From Rossellomorea marisflavi (GTDB taxonomy: Bacteria; Bacillota; Bacilli; Bacillales; Bacillaceae_B), in assembly GCF_022170785.1 (NCBI RefSeq), contig NZ_CP081870.1:236001-300000 (forward strand): a stretch of DNA of 64,000 nucleotides. Direction: 5' to 3'. The notes under the pieces were generated by a model that was not told the origin of the DNA, searched no databases, and saw only the letters and a program-made list of their open reading frames with translations. Below, one piece after another: positions 26,879 through 34,585 of the stretch. The position numbers and the translations under genes were made by a program. Numbering within the stretch: the stretch's first letter is position 1; the number at the start of each line of letters is the position of its first letter.

Positions 26879-27586
26879 ATGAATATTTTCAGCATCTTTC
26901 AAGACGACTTGATCTATCACGAATTCCAGCCCTTGTACAAGCTGGGGCATCAACAGTCTCTCTATGCGTATGAGGGGCTCCTCCGAAATACGTTCAATCA
27001 GAATCCGGAGCACGTGTTTCAAACGGCCATCAAAGCCAATATCCTGTATAAGCTCGACACCCTGTCCATCACAAAGGCGATGGAGAGCTTCGTGAATACC
27101 GGCCTCGACTGCAAGCTGTTCCTGAATATTTACATCACGACCATCCTGCATCCGAGTTTCCGTCATTACTTCGACCATCTGATGAAGACCCACCCTTCGA
27201 TGGAAGGGAGGCTCGTCCTCGAGATCAACGAATCCAGTGCCGAGGAACTTTGGCAGAACCCCTTATTAAAACAGGCGTTGAAAGGGTTGAGGGAGTATGG
27301 TGTATGGTATGCCATCGATGATTTCGGGCAGGGGACGTCTTCCATCAAGAAGTCCATGGAATATGAGCCCGAAGTGATCAAGCTTGATCGCTATTTTGCC
27401 ATGGATCTTGCTCAGGATCCCAAGAAGCAGCGATTCCTGTCGTTCTTCAGCCAGTTCTATTCGGAAGATACCCTCATTGTCCTCGAGGGGATCGAAAAGC
27501 AGGAAGACATGGAAGTCGCCCTTGAGATGGGGATTGCCATCGGGCAGGGCTATCACTTGGGCAGGCCGGGAAAACTGCTAGCCTGA
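26879..27586 (+). CDS. EAL-domain cyclic di-GMP phosphodiesterase
   Basis: A 235-residue stand-alone EAL protein, which should hydrolyse c-di-GMP to pGpG in the cytoplasm. The catalytic set appears intact: E-G-L (variant of EAL, residues 32-34), FLNIY, LEINES, AIDDFGQG, VIKLDR, LEGIE and GQGYHLGRP. There is no GGDEF, PAS or membrane domain. It is expressed behind a c-di-GMP-II riboswitch whose logic predicts induction when its own substrate is abundant. Confidence 0.93.
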   Translation: MNIFSIFQDDLIYHEFQPLYKLGHQQSLYAYEGLLRNTFNQNPEHVFQTAIKANILYKLDTLSITKAMESFVNTGLDCKLFLNIYITTILHPSFRHYFDHLMKTHPSMEGRLVLEINESSAEELWQNPLLKQALKGLREYGVWYAIDDFGQGTSSIKKSMEYEPEVIKLDRYFAMDLAQDPKKQRFLSFFSQFYSEDTLIVLEGIEKQEDMEVALEMGIAIGQGYHLGRPGKLLA

Positions 27587-27710
27587 TCAAGGTGGCTGGG
27601 TTTGGCAGGTATCGTGCCTCTCCCTATCTATTATTTACAGAAAATAAATTAAATTGAAAAATCTTGAAGGGGAGAGTAGGATAAAGGAAAAAGAAAAAAA
27701 GGGGATCCAT

Positions 27711-29705
27711 ATGAACAAGTACCTTTCTGTACCATTGCGTTTCATTCTTTATTACATATTGGGGATTCTCGGAATCCTGGGCGTGAGCGTTGCACCACAG
27801 GTTCTGAGTGAAAAAGGATTGTATAACTTCGTCGCTTTCATTGAAGAATTCCTCAAGTTCACCATCTATTTCGCCGACCCGGGAAACTGGGAATATAACT
27901 ACAAGGGACAAGTCGACTCCCTTTTCAATGTCCTGTGGGAGCCTTATCTGTATTCCATGACCATCATTCTTGGAGCCATCGCCCTGGGCCTTGTGCTGGC
28001 GGTGATATTTGCCGTAATTACCTTTTTCCTCCCGACTCCGCTTTCTTCCACGTTGAAGAAAATCCTGAACTTCATGGAGTCGGTTCCGGATCTGCTATTT
28101 GCTTTCCTCCTGCAGCTATTCATCGTTTTCTTTTTCAAGAAGTACGGCATCATGCTCATGGAATTCACGGAGTTTGACGGCGTGCAGATATACGCGGCTC
28201 CGATCTTCACCCTCGCCATCGTGCCGATGGTCTCCTTCTTCAGGATCCTCCTTCTCGTCATGGAAGAGGAAATGGTGAAAGATCACATTGAATTTGCCAG
28301 GAGCAAAGGGCTATCCAAAAGCCGCATCCTCTTCTCGCATGTGATGAAGAATATTACACCAAGCTCCTTCTATCATGGGAAGCTTATCATCTGGGGGACC
28401 CTGTCGAGTTTATTCATCATCGAAACCCTATTTGATATGAGGGGAATCACCTTCTATATCACTCAGGACTTCAGACCCGTCGTGATTGCGTATGCCCTGA
28501 TCCTTCTTTTCACTCCGTTCTTTTTTATTTATCAAGGGGTGTACCTGTGGATGAACCGTGCTGCCGTGATCGATGATTCTCACTACCGGATCAAAAAGGA
28601 CAAGGTCAAGTTCTCAGAATGGAAGATTTGGGGGTTCATCGCCACTTCGTGGAGGGCTTGGAAGGTACATATGAAGAATCCGAAATTTGCTGGAGGATTC
28701 ATCATCATCTTCGGAATGATTGTGTATAGTTTCTGCCATTCCTTCTTCAAGGATGAACCTGTCGGCAAGCTTTACTATGTAAAGGATGATGCAGGTACTC
28801 TTCTTAGCGTCCCGCCTCATGCACCATCAGAGTTCATGGCGCTCGGATCCGACTACAATGGCTTCAGCATCCTGGACCAGTTAATCGTCGGAGCGAAGTT
28901 TACGCTCATCTTCGCCCTTGTGGTGGCGCTACTGCGGGTTGTAGGTGGCTTCTATCTCGGGGTTGGCTATCACTTCTTCTTGAATGAACGCAGGAAGAAC
29001 TGGGTGAATAGAATCGTGGATTCAATCCACTTCCTGCCGTTGAGCCTCATTGCGTATCTTCTATTAAGACCGGTGCTGTGGGGATTGACATTCGAAGGAT
29101 TCCAGCACTCCCTGTTTGAACGGCTCGTCTTCGAGGCCATCGTCCTGACAATCTTGGTGCTGCCTCTGACGATGGTATTGATCGGCAATGAGCTGAAGCT
29201 GATCGGACAGCAGGACTTCGTCGTTTCGGCCAAGCTTCTCGGAGGGAGTAACCGCCATCTGCTCTGGACACATCTGTTCCCGCATCTCGCGCCGAGGATG
29301 TTTATCCTGTTCGGGCAGCAGTTCATCCAAACGATGCTCATCCTGGTCCATATGGGGCTGTTCTATCTATTCCTTGGTGGCACCATCGTATCAAGGGGGC
29401 TCCTTCCCGATCCGCCGAAGTCGGCTACATTTGAATGGTCAGGGCTTATCAGTTCTTCTAAACAAGCACTGATGACAGAGAAATATTGGATCGTCCTATT
29501 CCCGCTCATCGCCTTCATGATCGCCATCTTCGCCATGCAGCTGGTGGTCCAGGGCGTCAAGGAGATCCAGCAGGCCAAGGTCGGTGTAAGGGTGAATAAG
29601 AAACCGATCAAAGGATGGAAAATGTGGAGTAAGAGTGAAAAGGCAAAGGTGAGCCCACCTCTTGAAGGAGACTTCACCTTGACGCATCAGAACATCAAGG
29701 GATGA
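27711..29705 (+). CDS. Fused two-domain ABC transporter permease (Dpp/Opp type)
   Basis: A 664-residue protein carrying two binding-protein-dependent permease domains in one chain. Each half has its own EAA-like loop: EFARSKGLSKSRILFSHVMKN (near 200) and VVSAKLLGGSNRHLLWTHLF (near 520), with about six spans per half. It resembles a DppB-DppC fusion, so peptide or nickel-type import is plausible. No binding protein or ATPase gene is adjacent. ATG 27711 follows AAGGGGAT; the open frame begins at 27654. Confidence 0.8.
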   Translation: MNKYLSVPLRFILYYILGILGILGVSVAPQVLSEKGLYNFVAFIEEFLKFTIYFADPGNWEYNYKGQVDSLFNVLWEPYLYSMTIILGAIALGLVLAVIFAVITFFLPTPLSSTLKKILNFMESVPDLLFAFLLQLFIVFFFKKYGIMLMEFTEFDGVQIYAAPIFTLAIVPMVSFFRILLLVMEEEMVKDHIEFARSKGLSKSRILFSHVMKNITPSSFYHGKLIIWGTLSSLFIIETLFDMRGITFYITQDFRPVVIAYALILLFTPFFFIYQGVYLWMNRAAVIDDSHYRIKKDKVKFSEWKIWGFIATSWRAWKVHMKNPKFAGGFIIIFGMIVYSFCHSFFKDEPVGKLYYVKDDAGTLLSVPPHAPSEFMALGSDYNGFSILDQLIVGAKFTLIFALVVALLRVVGGFYLGVGYHFFLNERRKNWVNRIVDSIHFLPLSLIAYLLLRPVLWGLTFEGFQHSLFERLVFEAIVLTILVLPLTMVLIGNELKLIGQQDFVVSAKLLGGSNRHLLWTHLFPHLAPRMFILFGQQFIQTMLILVHMGLFYLFLGGTIVSRGLLPDPPKSATFEWSGLISSSKQALMTEKYWIVLFPLIAFMIAIFAMQLVVQGVKEIQQAKVGVRVNKKPIKGWKMWSKSEKAKVSPPLEGDFTLTHQNIKG

Positions 29706-29766
29706 TGTCCACCCGGCATGAAATCCGAAACGGAGGGACATGTTAAAGGAAAAGGAGTGATGAACG

Positions 29767-30552
29767 ATGAGGATACTGCTCATCAGCTTGACGCTGTCTT
29801 TTTCTTTGACAACGACGGGGTTTGCAAGGGACATCCTGCCCCTGCCCGCCCATAAAAAGGAACTGGCCATCGTGATCGATGACCTAGGGAACGATATGGA
29901 GGGAACGAAAGATATCCTTGATACAGAGGCGACGCTGACGATTGCTGTCATGCCGTTCCTGCCGTCCACAAAGAAGGATGCCGAACGGGCTCATGCGAAG
30001 GGCCATGAAGTGATCCTCCATATGCCGATGGAGCCGGTGACTGGGAAGGCGAGCTGGCTTGGGCCCGGGGCGTTGACAACAGACCTGTCGGATGAGGAAA
30101 TACGAAGCCGTGTGGAGAAAGCGATCCAAGATGTCCCGCATGCCGTGGGGATGAATCATCATATGGGTTCGAAGGTGACAGCCGATGAACGCATCATGAG
30201 GATCGTCCTTGAAGTATGCAAAAAGCACGGCATGTTTTATCTCGACAGCAAAACAACGGGGAAAAGTGTCATCCCGAAGCTTGCTGAAGAACTGAAGGTG
30301 CCTTATCTCGAGAACGGTCTCTTTTTCGATGATGTCTACACGAAGGAGCACATCGGGCAGCAAGCGACAAAACTTGCCGCTAAACTTGAAAAAGATGACA
30401 GCATGGTGGCCATCGGTCACGTCGGTGTAACGGGTACGATGATTGCATCGATGCTGAAGGACTTCATTCCTGTCTACGAAAAAGAAGCCAATATTGTGCC
30501 GTTATCCGACCTTATTCCGGAGTATCACTTGATTGATGAAAGCATGCCATGA
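29767..30552 (+). CDS. Divergent polysaccharide deacetylase (YibQ-like)
   Basis: A 261-residue secreted protein with signal peptide MRILLISLTLSFSLTTTGFA and a NodB-like fold of the divergent polysaccharide deacetylase family. It shows IVIDDLGND, AVMPFLPSTKKDAERAHAKG, VILHMPMEP, MNHHMGSK and IGHVGVTG, the usual conserved phrases; the Asp-Asp and His-His positions suggest metal binding. Expected to act on envelope glycans, reaction unproven. Good ribosome site AAAGGAG. Confidence 0.88.
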   Translation: MRILLISLTLSFSLTTTGFARDILPLPAHKKELAIVIDDLGNDMEGTKDILDTEATLTIAVMPFLPSTKKDAERAHAKGHEVILHMPMEPVTGKASWLGPGALTTDLSDEEIRSRVEKAIQDVPHAVGMNHHMGSKVTADERIMRIVLEVCKKHGMFYLDSKTTGKSVIPKLAEELKVPYLENGLFFDDVYTKEHIGQQATKLAAKLEKDDSMVAIGHVGVTGTMIASMLKDFIPVYEKEANIVPLSDLIPEYHLIDESMP

Positions 30553-30598
30553 GTTGTATGCTGATAGGTGATGAATAATCGGAAGGAGAGTCGATTAC

Positions 30599-31354
30599 AT
30601 GAAAATGGCTATTGTGACCGGAGCAACAAGGGGACTGGGCGAAGCAATCGCTTCTGGCCTGGTGGAAAAAGGGGTCGGGCTCATCAACATATCCCGTCGA
30701 GATAATGAAAACCTGAAGGCCATGGCCACGGATGCAGGGGTGACCTATTCCTTTCATCCGTGCGATCTGACATCTGCTACCGACACGGAACAGGTATTCA
30801 GGGAAGTGGGAGCAAGCGTGTTTTCAAGCGGAGCCGACACGATTTATGTGATTCAGAATGCCGGCTTGGTCACCCCCATCAATCCGTCCGGACAAGTGGA
30901 TGCCGGGAGCTTGGAAGCAAGTGTTCACGTGAATCTCCTTGCTCCCATGATCGTCCTCAATGAGATGATCTCCGCGTCTGAGGGCAAATCTGGACAGATG
31001 CTGATCGTCAATGTCAGTTCAGGTGCAGGAAGCAGGCCTGTGTATGGGTGGAGTACGTACTGCTCCACCAAGGCAGGACTCAATATGCTGACGGAAACCG
31101 TGAGCCTGGAGCTATCGACTTCAGGACGGGATCATAAGGTTATTTCCTTCAGCCCGGGTGTCATGGATACAGATATGCAGGGAGAAATCCGTTCCTCCTC
31201 ACAGGAAGCTTTTGTAGAAGTAGAGAAGTTCAAACGCTACAAGGAAGAGGGGACCCTTCGCAGCGCTAAGACGGTTGCGGATGCACTGGTGAATTTGATC
31301 ACGGAAACAGAAGTGGAAAGCGGTAACCTTTATCACATCAATGATCTTGTATAA
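30599..31354 (+). CDS. SDR-family reductase, YueD/benzil-reductase-like
   Basis: A 251-residue NAD(P)-dependent short-chain dehydrogenase. Cofactor motif TGATRGLG, NAG in IQNAGLV, catalytic Ser in VNVSSGAGS, YCSTKAG with Tyr and Lys. The phrase SFSPGVMDTDMQ and overall layout match (S)-benzoin-forming benzil reductase YueD of Bacillus; the physiological substrate is unknown. Ribosome site AAGGAGAG. Confidence 0.85.
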   Translation: MKMAIVTGATRGLGEAIASGLVEKGVGLINISRRDNENLKAMATDAGVTYSFHPCDLTSATDTEQVFREVGASVFSSGADTIYVIQNAGLVTPINPSGQVDAGSLEASVHVNLLAPMIVLNEMISASEGKSGQMLIVNVSSGAGSRPVYGWSTYCSTKAGLNMLTETVSLELSTSGRDHKVISFSPGVMDTDMQGEIRSSSQEAFVEVEKFKRYKEEGTLRSAKTVADALVNLITETEVESGNLYHINDLV

Positions 31355-31364
31355 TTGGACACAA

Positions 31365-31407
31365 AAAAGCCCCGGGCTCTGGTCGATACCAGCATCCCGG
31401 GGCTTTT
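31365..31407. terminator. Bidirectional intrinsic terminator
   Basis: AAAAGCCCCGGG (31365-31376) pairs with CCCGGGGCTTTT (31396-31407), separating convergent genes. Confidence 0.92.
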
Positions 31408-31416
31408 CCCATTGAA

Positions 31417-32733
31417 TTATGATTGTACCGGCTCTGTAGAACGAGCTTTCCTGCGGGTGAAACGAGGCAGGGCGAATTTGATCGCCACCAGGCCACAAAT
31501 CGCCGTCAAGATCGGGTAGAACGCATACGGAAGGATGCTCAGCGGCGAAATGCCGGCTGTTTCAGCTACAAGAAGCATCTGGGCACCGTATGGAATCAAA
31601 CCTTGTACGGCACATGAGAAGATATCGAGGATACTCGCTGTCTTCCGGTTGTCCACACCGTATTCATCACTGATTGATTTGGCAAGAGGCCCGGCAATGA
31701 TGATGGAGATGGTATTATTGGCGGTGCACAGGTTCGTGGATGCCACGAGTCCCGCAGTGGAGTATTGCGCGCCTTTGGATGAACCGACCTTCCTCGTTAC
31801 AAGATAGAGAAGCGCCTGGATCCCGCCATTGTGACGGATCAGTTCCACCACTCCTCCGATCAGGATCGATAGGAAGGCGATCTCGCCCATTCCGAGCATA
31901 CCATCGGCAATGCTGCCGAAATAGCTTGTCGGTGTGAAGCTTCCGTCGATGAATCCGATGATTCCTGAAAGCAGGATGCCGCCGAATAAGACGGCAAATA
32001 CGTTCAATCCCGAGAGGGCACCGATGATGACGGCAAGATACGGAAGGATCTTCACGATGGAATAACTTCCGGCGTCGACGGACGACTGGTTGCCAAGCGT
32101 CACGAAGAACAGGGCAATGATGGTGATGATGGCAGCAGGCAGGACGATGAAGAAATTGACTTTGAACTTATCTTTCATCTCCGTTTTCTGCGTACGGACG
32201 GCCGCGATGGTCGTATCCGAAATAAAGGAAAGATTGTCACCGAACATGGATCCACCGACAACGGTCGCCATGGCTAGCGGAAGGGAAATATCCGTTCCTG
32301 AGCTGATTCCGACACCGATAGGGGCAAGGGCCGCAATCGTCCCCATGGACGTCCCCATGGCCAGTGAGATGAAGGCGGCGATCACAAACAGCCCGACAAT
32401 CAAGAGATTTTCCGGAATGACGGATAGGGCGAAGTTGACCGTTGAATCAACGGCACCCATTTTTTCAGCCACACCTGAGAAAGCGCCAGCCGATAAGAAG
32501 ATCAAGACCATGATCATGATATCGAGGTTACCCGCTCCTTTGGCGAAGCGTTCAACCTTCACATTGAGGCTGTCCTTCCGGTTCATGGCCAATGCCACGA
32601 CAGCAGCGATGATGATCGCCACGAGTACGGGGAAGGAATAGAAGTCCCCTGAAATGATACCTGCCCCAAGGAACAGGGCAACGAATATGAGTAATGGTAA
32701 TAATGCCAGTAGATTGCCTTTTTCCTGATTCAT
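31417..32733 (-). CDS. NhaC-family transporter, probable methionine transporter (MetT-like)
   Basis: A 438-residue polytopic membrane protein with about eleven spans of the Na+/H+ antiporter NhaC superfamily (GTSMGTIAALAPIG, GGSMFGDNLSFISDTTIAA, TNLCTANNTISIIIAGPLA). By family alone it would be called a sodium/proton antiporter. However, a SAM-I riboswitch with terminator lies directly upstream, and S-box-controlled NhaC members have been predicted to be methionine transporters (MetT). I therefore favour methionine or a sulfur-compound uptake role. ATG 32733 has AAAAGGAG; the frame is open to 32817 through the terminator. Confidence 0.85.
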   Translation of the reverse strand: MNQEKGNLLALLPLLIFVALFLGAGIISGDFYSFPVLVAIIIAAVVALAMNRKDSLNVKVERFAKGAGNLDIMIMVLIFLSAGAFSGVAEKMGAVDSTVNFALSVIPENLLIVGLFVIAAFISLAMGTSMGTIAALAPIGVGISSGTDISLPLAMATVVGGSMFGDNLSFISDTTIAAVRTQKTEMKDKFKVNFFIVLPAAIITIIALFFVTLGNQSSVDAGSYSIVKILPYLAVIIGALSGLNVFAVLFGGILLSGIIGFIDGSFTPTSYFGSIADGMLGMGEIAFLSILIGGVVELIRHNGGIQALLYLVTRKVGSSKGAQYSTAGLVASTNLCTANNTISIIIAGPLAKSISDEYGVDNRKTASILDIFSCAVQGLIPYGAQMLLVAETAGISPLSILPYAFYPILTAICGLVAIKFALPRFTRRKARSTEPVQS

Positions 32734-32770
32734 GTTGTGCACTCCTTTTAGATGATATGTTGCGCATAAA

Positions 32771-32935
32771 ATAAAAAACCTCTTCAAATAAGAAGAGGTT
32801 TCATGAAAACGAAACACCCTTCTTATCTTTCAAGCCGGTGGCTTGCTGGATGTGGCACAGCACTCGTTTGGACGAGTCCGCTGCCGAGACATCATAGGGC
32901 CAGTCCCTCCGTCTCTCTGGATAAGAAGATTTTAC
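32771..32935 (-). promoter_or_regulatory. SAM-I (S-box) riboswitch
   Basis: Read on the minus strand, from about 32930: CTTATCCAGAGAGACGGAGG, GACTGGCCCTATGA, GGCAGC, and a closing GATAAGAAGG near 32820. This is the S-box consensus order (P1 CTTAT/ATAAG, GGAGGGACTGGCCC). Downstream is a terminator GAAACCTCTTC/GAAGAGGTTT (32776-32801) with a T-run. CTTCTTAT in the terminator arm can instead pair with ATAAGAAG of the aptamer 3' P1 strand, the antiterminator. SAM should therefore repress the NhaC-family gene. Confidence 0.92.
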
Positions 32936-32965
32936 GTTATGCAGTTATGTTTAAGATACTTTCAT

Positions 32966-32994
32966 ACTTTAATGGGTTTCATCCTAAATGTCAA
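32966..32994 (-). promoter_or_regulatory. Promoter of the S-box leader
   Basis: Minus-strand TTGACA (32989-32994), 17-bp spacer and TAAAGT (32966-32971), about 30 bp before the aptamer. Confidence 0.55.
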
Positions 32995-33145
32995 ACGGGA
33001 AAATTTTCATCCGTATCAAGCAAACGCATACATATTTTCAAGAAGAACACAGTTAGGATTGTAACTGGAATAAACCAGATGATATAATCAGACAATGGAA
33101 AAATAAGGGGGTTCGCAACCCTCGACAAACAGGAGAGATGACCGT

Positions 33146-33748
33146 ATGAAGAAGCGATATTGGCTGCTGGCATTGAGTATGTGTCTGCTACTGGTGGGGT
33201 GTTCTCAAGGGAAGGGAAATGGTTCATCCCAGTTGACGTTGGAACCGTATGACCTGAGTGATAAGGAAGAAAAGGTGGTTGCCGCTACAGGGAGAGGTTC
33301 CATGTTCTTCTTTACCCTGGATGGAACCCTGGCAAAGGATATGGATCTTGAAAGGACCATAGAAGTGTATGAAAAAGGGAAGCTCGTAAGCGATGAGCCG
33401 TTCCAATACGACGAAGAAGCGAAAAAGTATAAACACTCCCTGAACTCCTTCGGCATGGAAAGCTCTGAAAAGGATCTGCAGATTTTTAATGGGAGCGAAA
33501 GCACCTTTATCACTATGGAGGAAGACCCCATACCTGAAGAAAGTGGAAGTAGTGCATCCTCCTTGTTAACAGAAAAAGTGGAGCTCAAGAAAGATAAGCC
33601 TGTGTATATTTACGGAATGGCTACTTCTAAAAACAACGGGGATTCCGTAGGTATTGGATTGGAAGATGGGAAACCTGTCGGTGGCTTCAAAAAATCCGAC
33701 AAGGCTTATATCTATAAAATCACCTTGGTGGACCGTAAATCTGAATAA
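33146..33748 (+). CDS. Hypothetical lipoprotein
   Basis: A 200-residue protein with a lipoprotein signal (KKRYWLLALSMCLLLVGC, lipobox L-V-G-C), so anchored on the outer face of the membrane. The mature part is charged, Ser/Glu/Lys-rich and likely beta-structured; I do not recognise a family. GGAGAG ribosome site. A TATAAT at 33083-33088 may be its promoter -10. It stands alone between the S-box leader and a DUF2187 gene. Confidence 0.78.
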   Translation: MKKRYWLLALSMCLLLVGCSQGKGNGSSQLTLEPYDLSDKEEKVVAATGRGSMFFFTLDGTLAKDMDLERTIEVYEKGKLVSDEPFQYDEEAKKYKHSLNSFGMESSEKDLQIFNGSESTFITMEEDPIPEESGSSASSLLTEKVELKKDKPVYIYGMATSKNNGDSVGIGLEDGKPVGGFKKSDKAYIYKITLVDRKSE

Positions 33749-33795
33749 TTTTCAGAATAAAGATTATTTTATTAGAATAATAGGTTTTAAATCTT

Positions 33796-33823
33796 TTGAC
33801 TGGTGGTACAAGAAAGATATATA
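33796..33823 (+). promoter_or_regulatory. Promoter of the DUF2187 gene
   Basis: TTGACT (33796-33801), 16-bp spacer, TATATA (33818-33823), about 50 bp before the start codon. Confidence 0.55.
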
Positions 33824-33875
33824 TCACATATAGGATTCGAGCGTTAACAACTTTCATGTAAAAGGGGAGTCTATT

Positions 33876-34148
33876 ATGGATAATACCTTCGTCTACTCAA
33901 AAGAATATGCCAACCTTGGCGACATTATAGAATTCAAAAGGAAAAAGCACGTCCTGCAAGGTGTCGTGACGACCCTAAGGGAGAATACGGTCATCGTGCG
34001 CATGGATAAGGAGTCAGCGGAGAAGCTGGACCTTCCCGATGATCAAACCGTGGTTGCCCATAAGAACTATGCCATCATCGAGCGGGCCGAAAACGGCACG
34101 AATCCGGTCTTCGTCTACGATGGCTGGAACAGTGCGTTGAAGGCGTAA
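33876..34148 (+). CDS. DUF2187 family protein (YkvS-like)
   Basis: A 90-residue small soluble protein with a KOW/SH3-like beta segment: GDIIEFKRKKHVLQGVVTTLRENTVIVRM in outline, followed by VVAHKNYAII. These features match the DUF2187 family common in Bacillus, function unknown. AAAGGGGAG ribosome site; single gene with its own promoter and terminator. Confidence 0.85.
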   Translation: MDNTFVYSKEYANLGDIIEFKRKKHVLQGVVTTLRENTVIVRMDKESAEKLDLPDDQTVVAHKNYAIIERAENGTNPVFVYDGWNSALKA

Positions 34149-34161
34149 ATAGTATATAAGA

Positions 34162-34203
34162 AAAATCCCCCGGCGCTAAAATGAGCGTCCGGGGGATTTT
34201 CTT
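34162..34203 (+). terminator. Intrinsic terminator
   Basis: AAAATCCCCCG (34162-34172) pairs with CGGGGGATTTT (34190-34200); an inner GCGCT/AGCGT pairing extends the stem. Confidence 0.9.
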
Positions 34204-34220
34204 TGAGTTGTTCAAGTGAT

Positions 34221-34256
34221 AAGGTGAAGCATGCAGAGCTGTGCATGCTTCACCTT
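34221..34256. other. Perfect 15-bp inverted repeat without T-run
   Basis: AAGGTGAAGCATGCA (34221-34235) and its exact complement (34242-34256) enclose GAGCTG. It lies 9 bp beyond the stop of the minus-strand DUF2533 gene. On that strand CTTATC follows instead of a T-run, so it is an atypical terminator, or an mRNA-end stabiliser. Confidence 0.7.
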
Positions 34257-34265
34257 CGCCTCGGG

Positions 34266-34520
34266 TCATCTCCGGTTTGCGTACTCCCTCACCATTTCTT
34301 CCGTCACGGTCTTGCGCTGGGGTACGACGCCCTGCCTTGCAAGGGCATTGATCTCCTGGGTGACATGATTGATGCGGTCGGTGGTGAATGGCTTTCCGGC
34401 TTCGCATAATGTAAGGGCTTCTTCGATGGCCTGTTCCCTCGATTCATCAAGCTTCATGAACTCCTTCACGAGGCTGTGCTGCTTGCTTGAATGCTTTGTG
34501 ATGTCCTTGTGTACGCTCAT
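34266..34520 (-). CDS. DUF2533 family protein (YpbS-like)
   Basis: An 84-residue, charged, wholly helical-looking cytoplasmic protein starting MSVHKDITKHSSKQH. Length and phrases (REQAIEEALTLCEAG, INALARQGVVPQRK) match the Bacillus DUF2533/YpbS family of unknown function. GAGGG lies just upstream of the ATG. It is downstream of no close gene on its strand. Confidence 0.82.
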   Translation of the reverse strand: MSVHKDITKHSSKQHSLVKEFMKLDESREQAIEEALTLCEAGKPFTTDRINHVTQEINALARQGVVPQRKTVTEEMVREYANRR

Positions 34521-34585
34521 GCCCTCATCCCTCTTTCGATTGGTATATGTCTCATTATGCTTGTTTTTCGCAGCGGTGGCAATGG

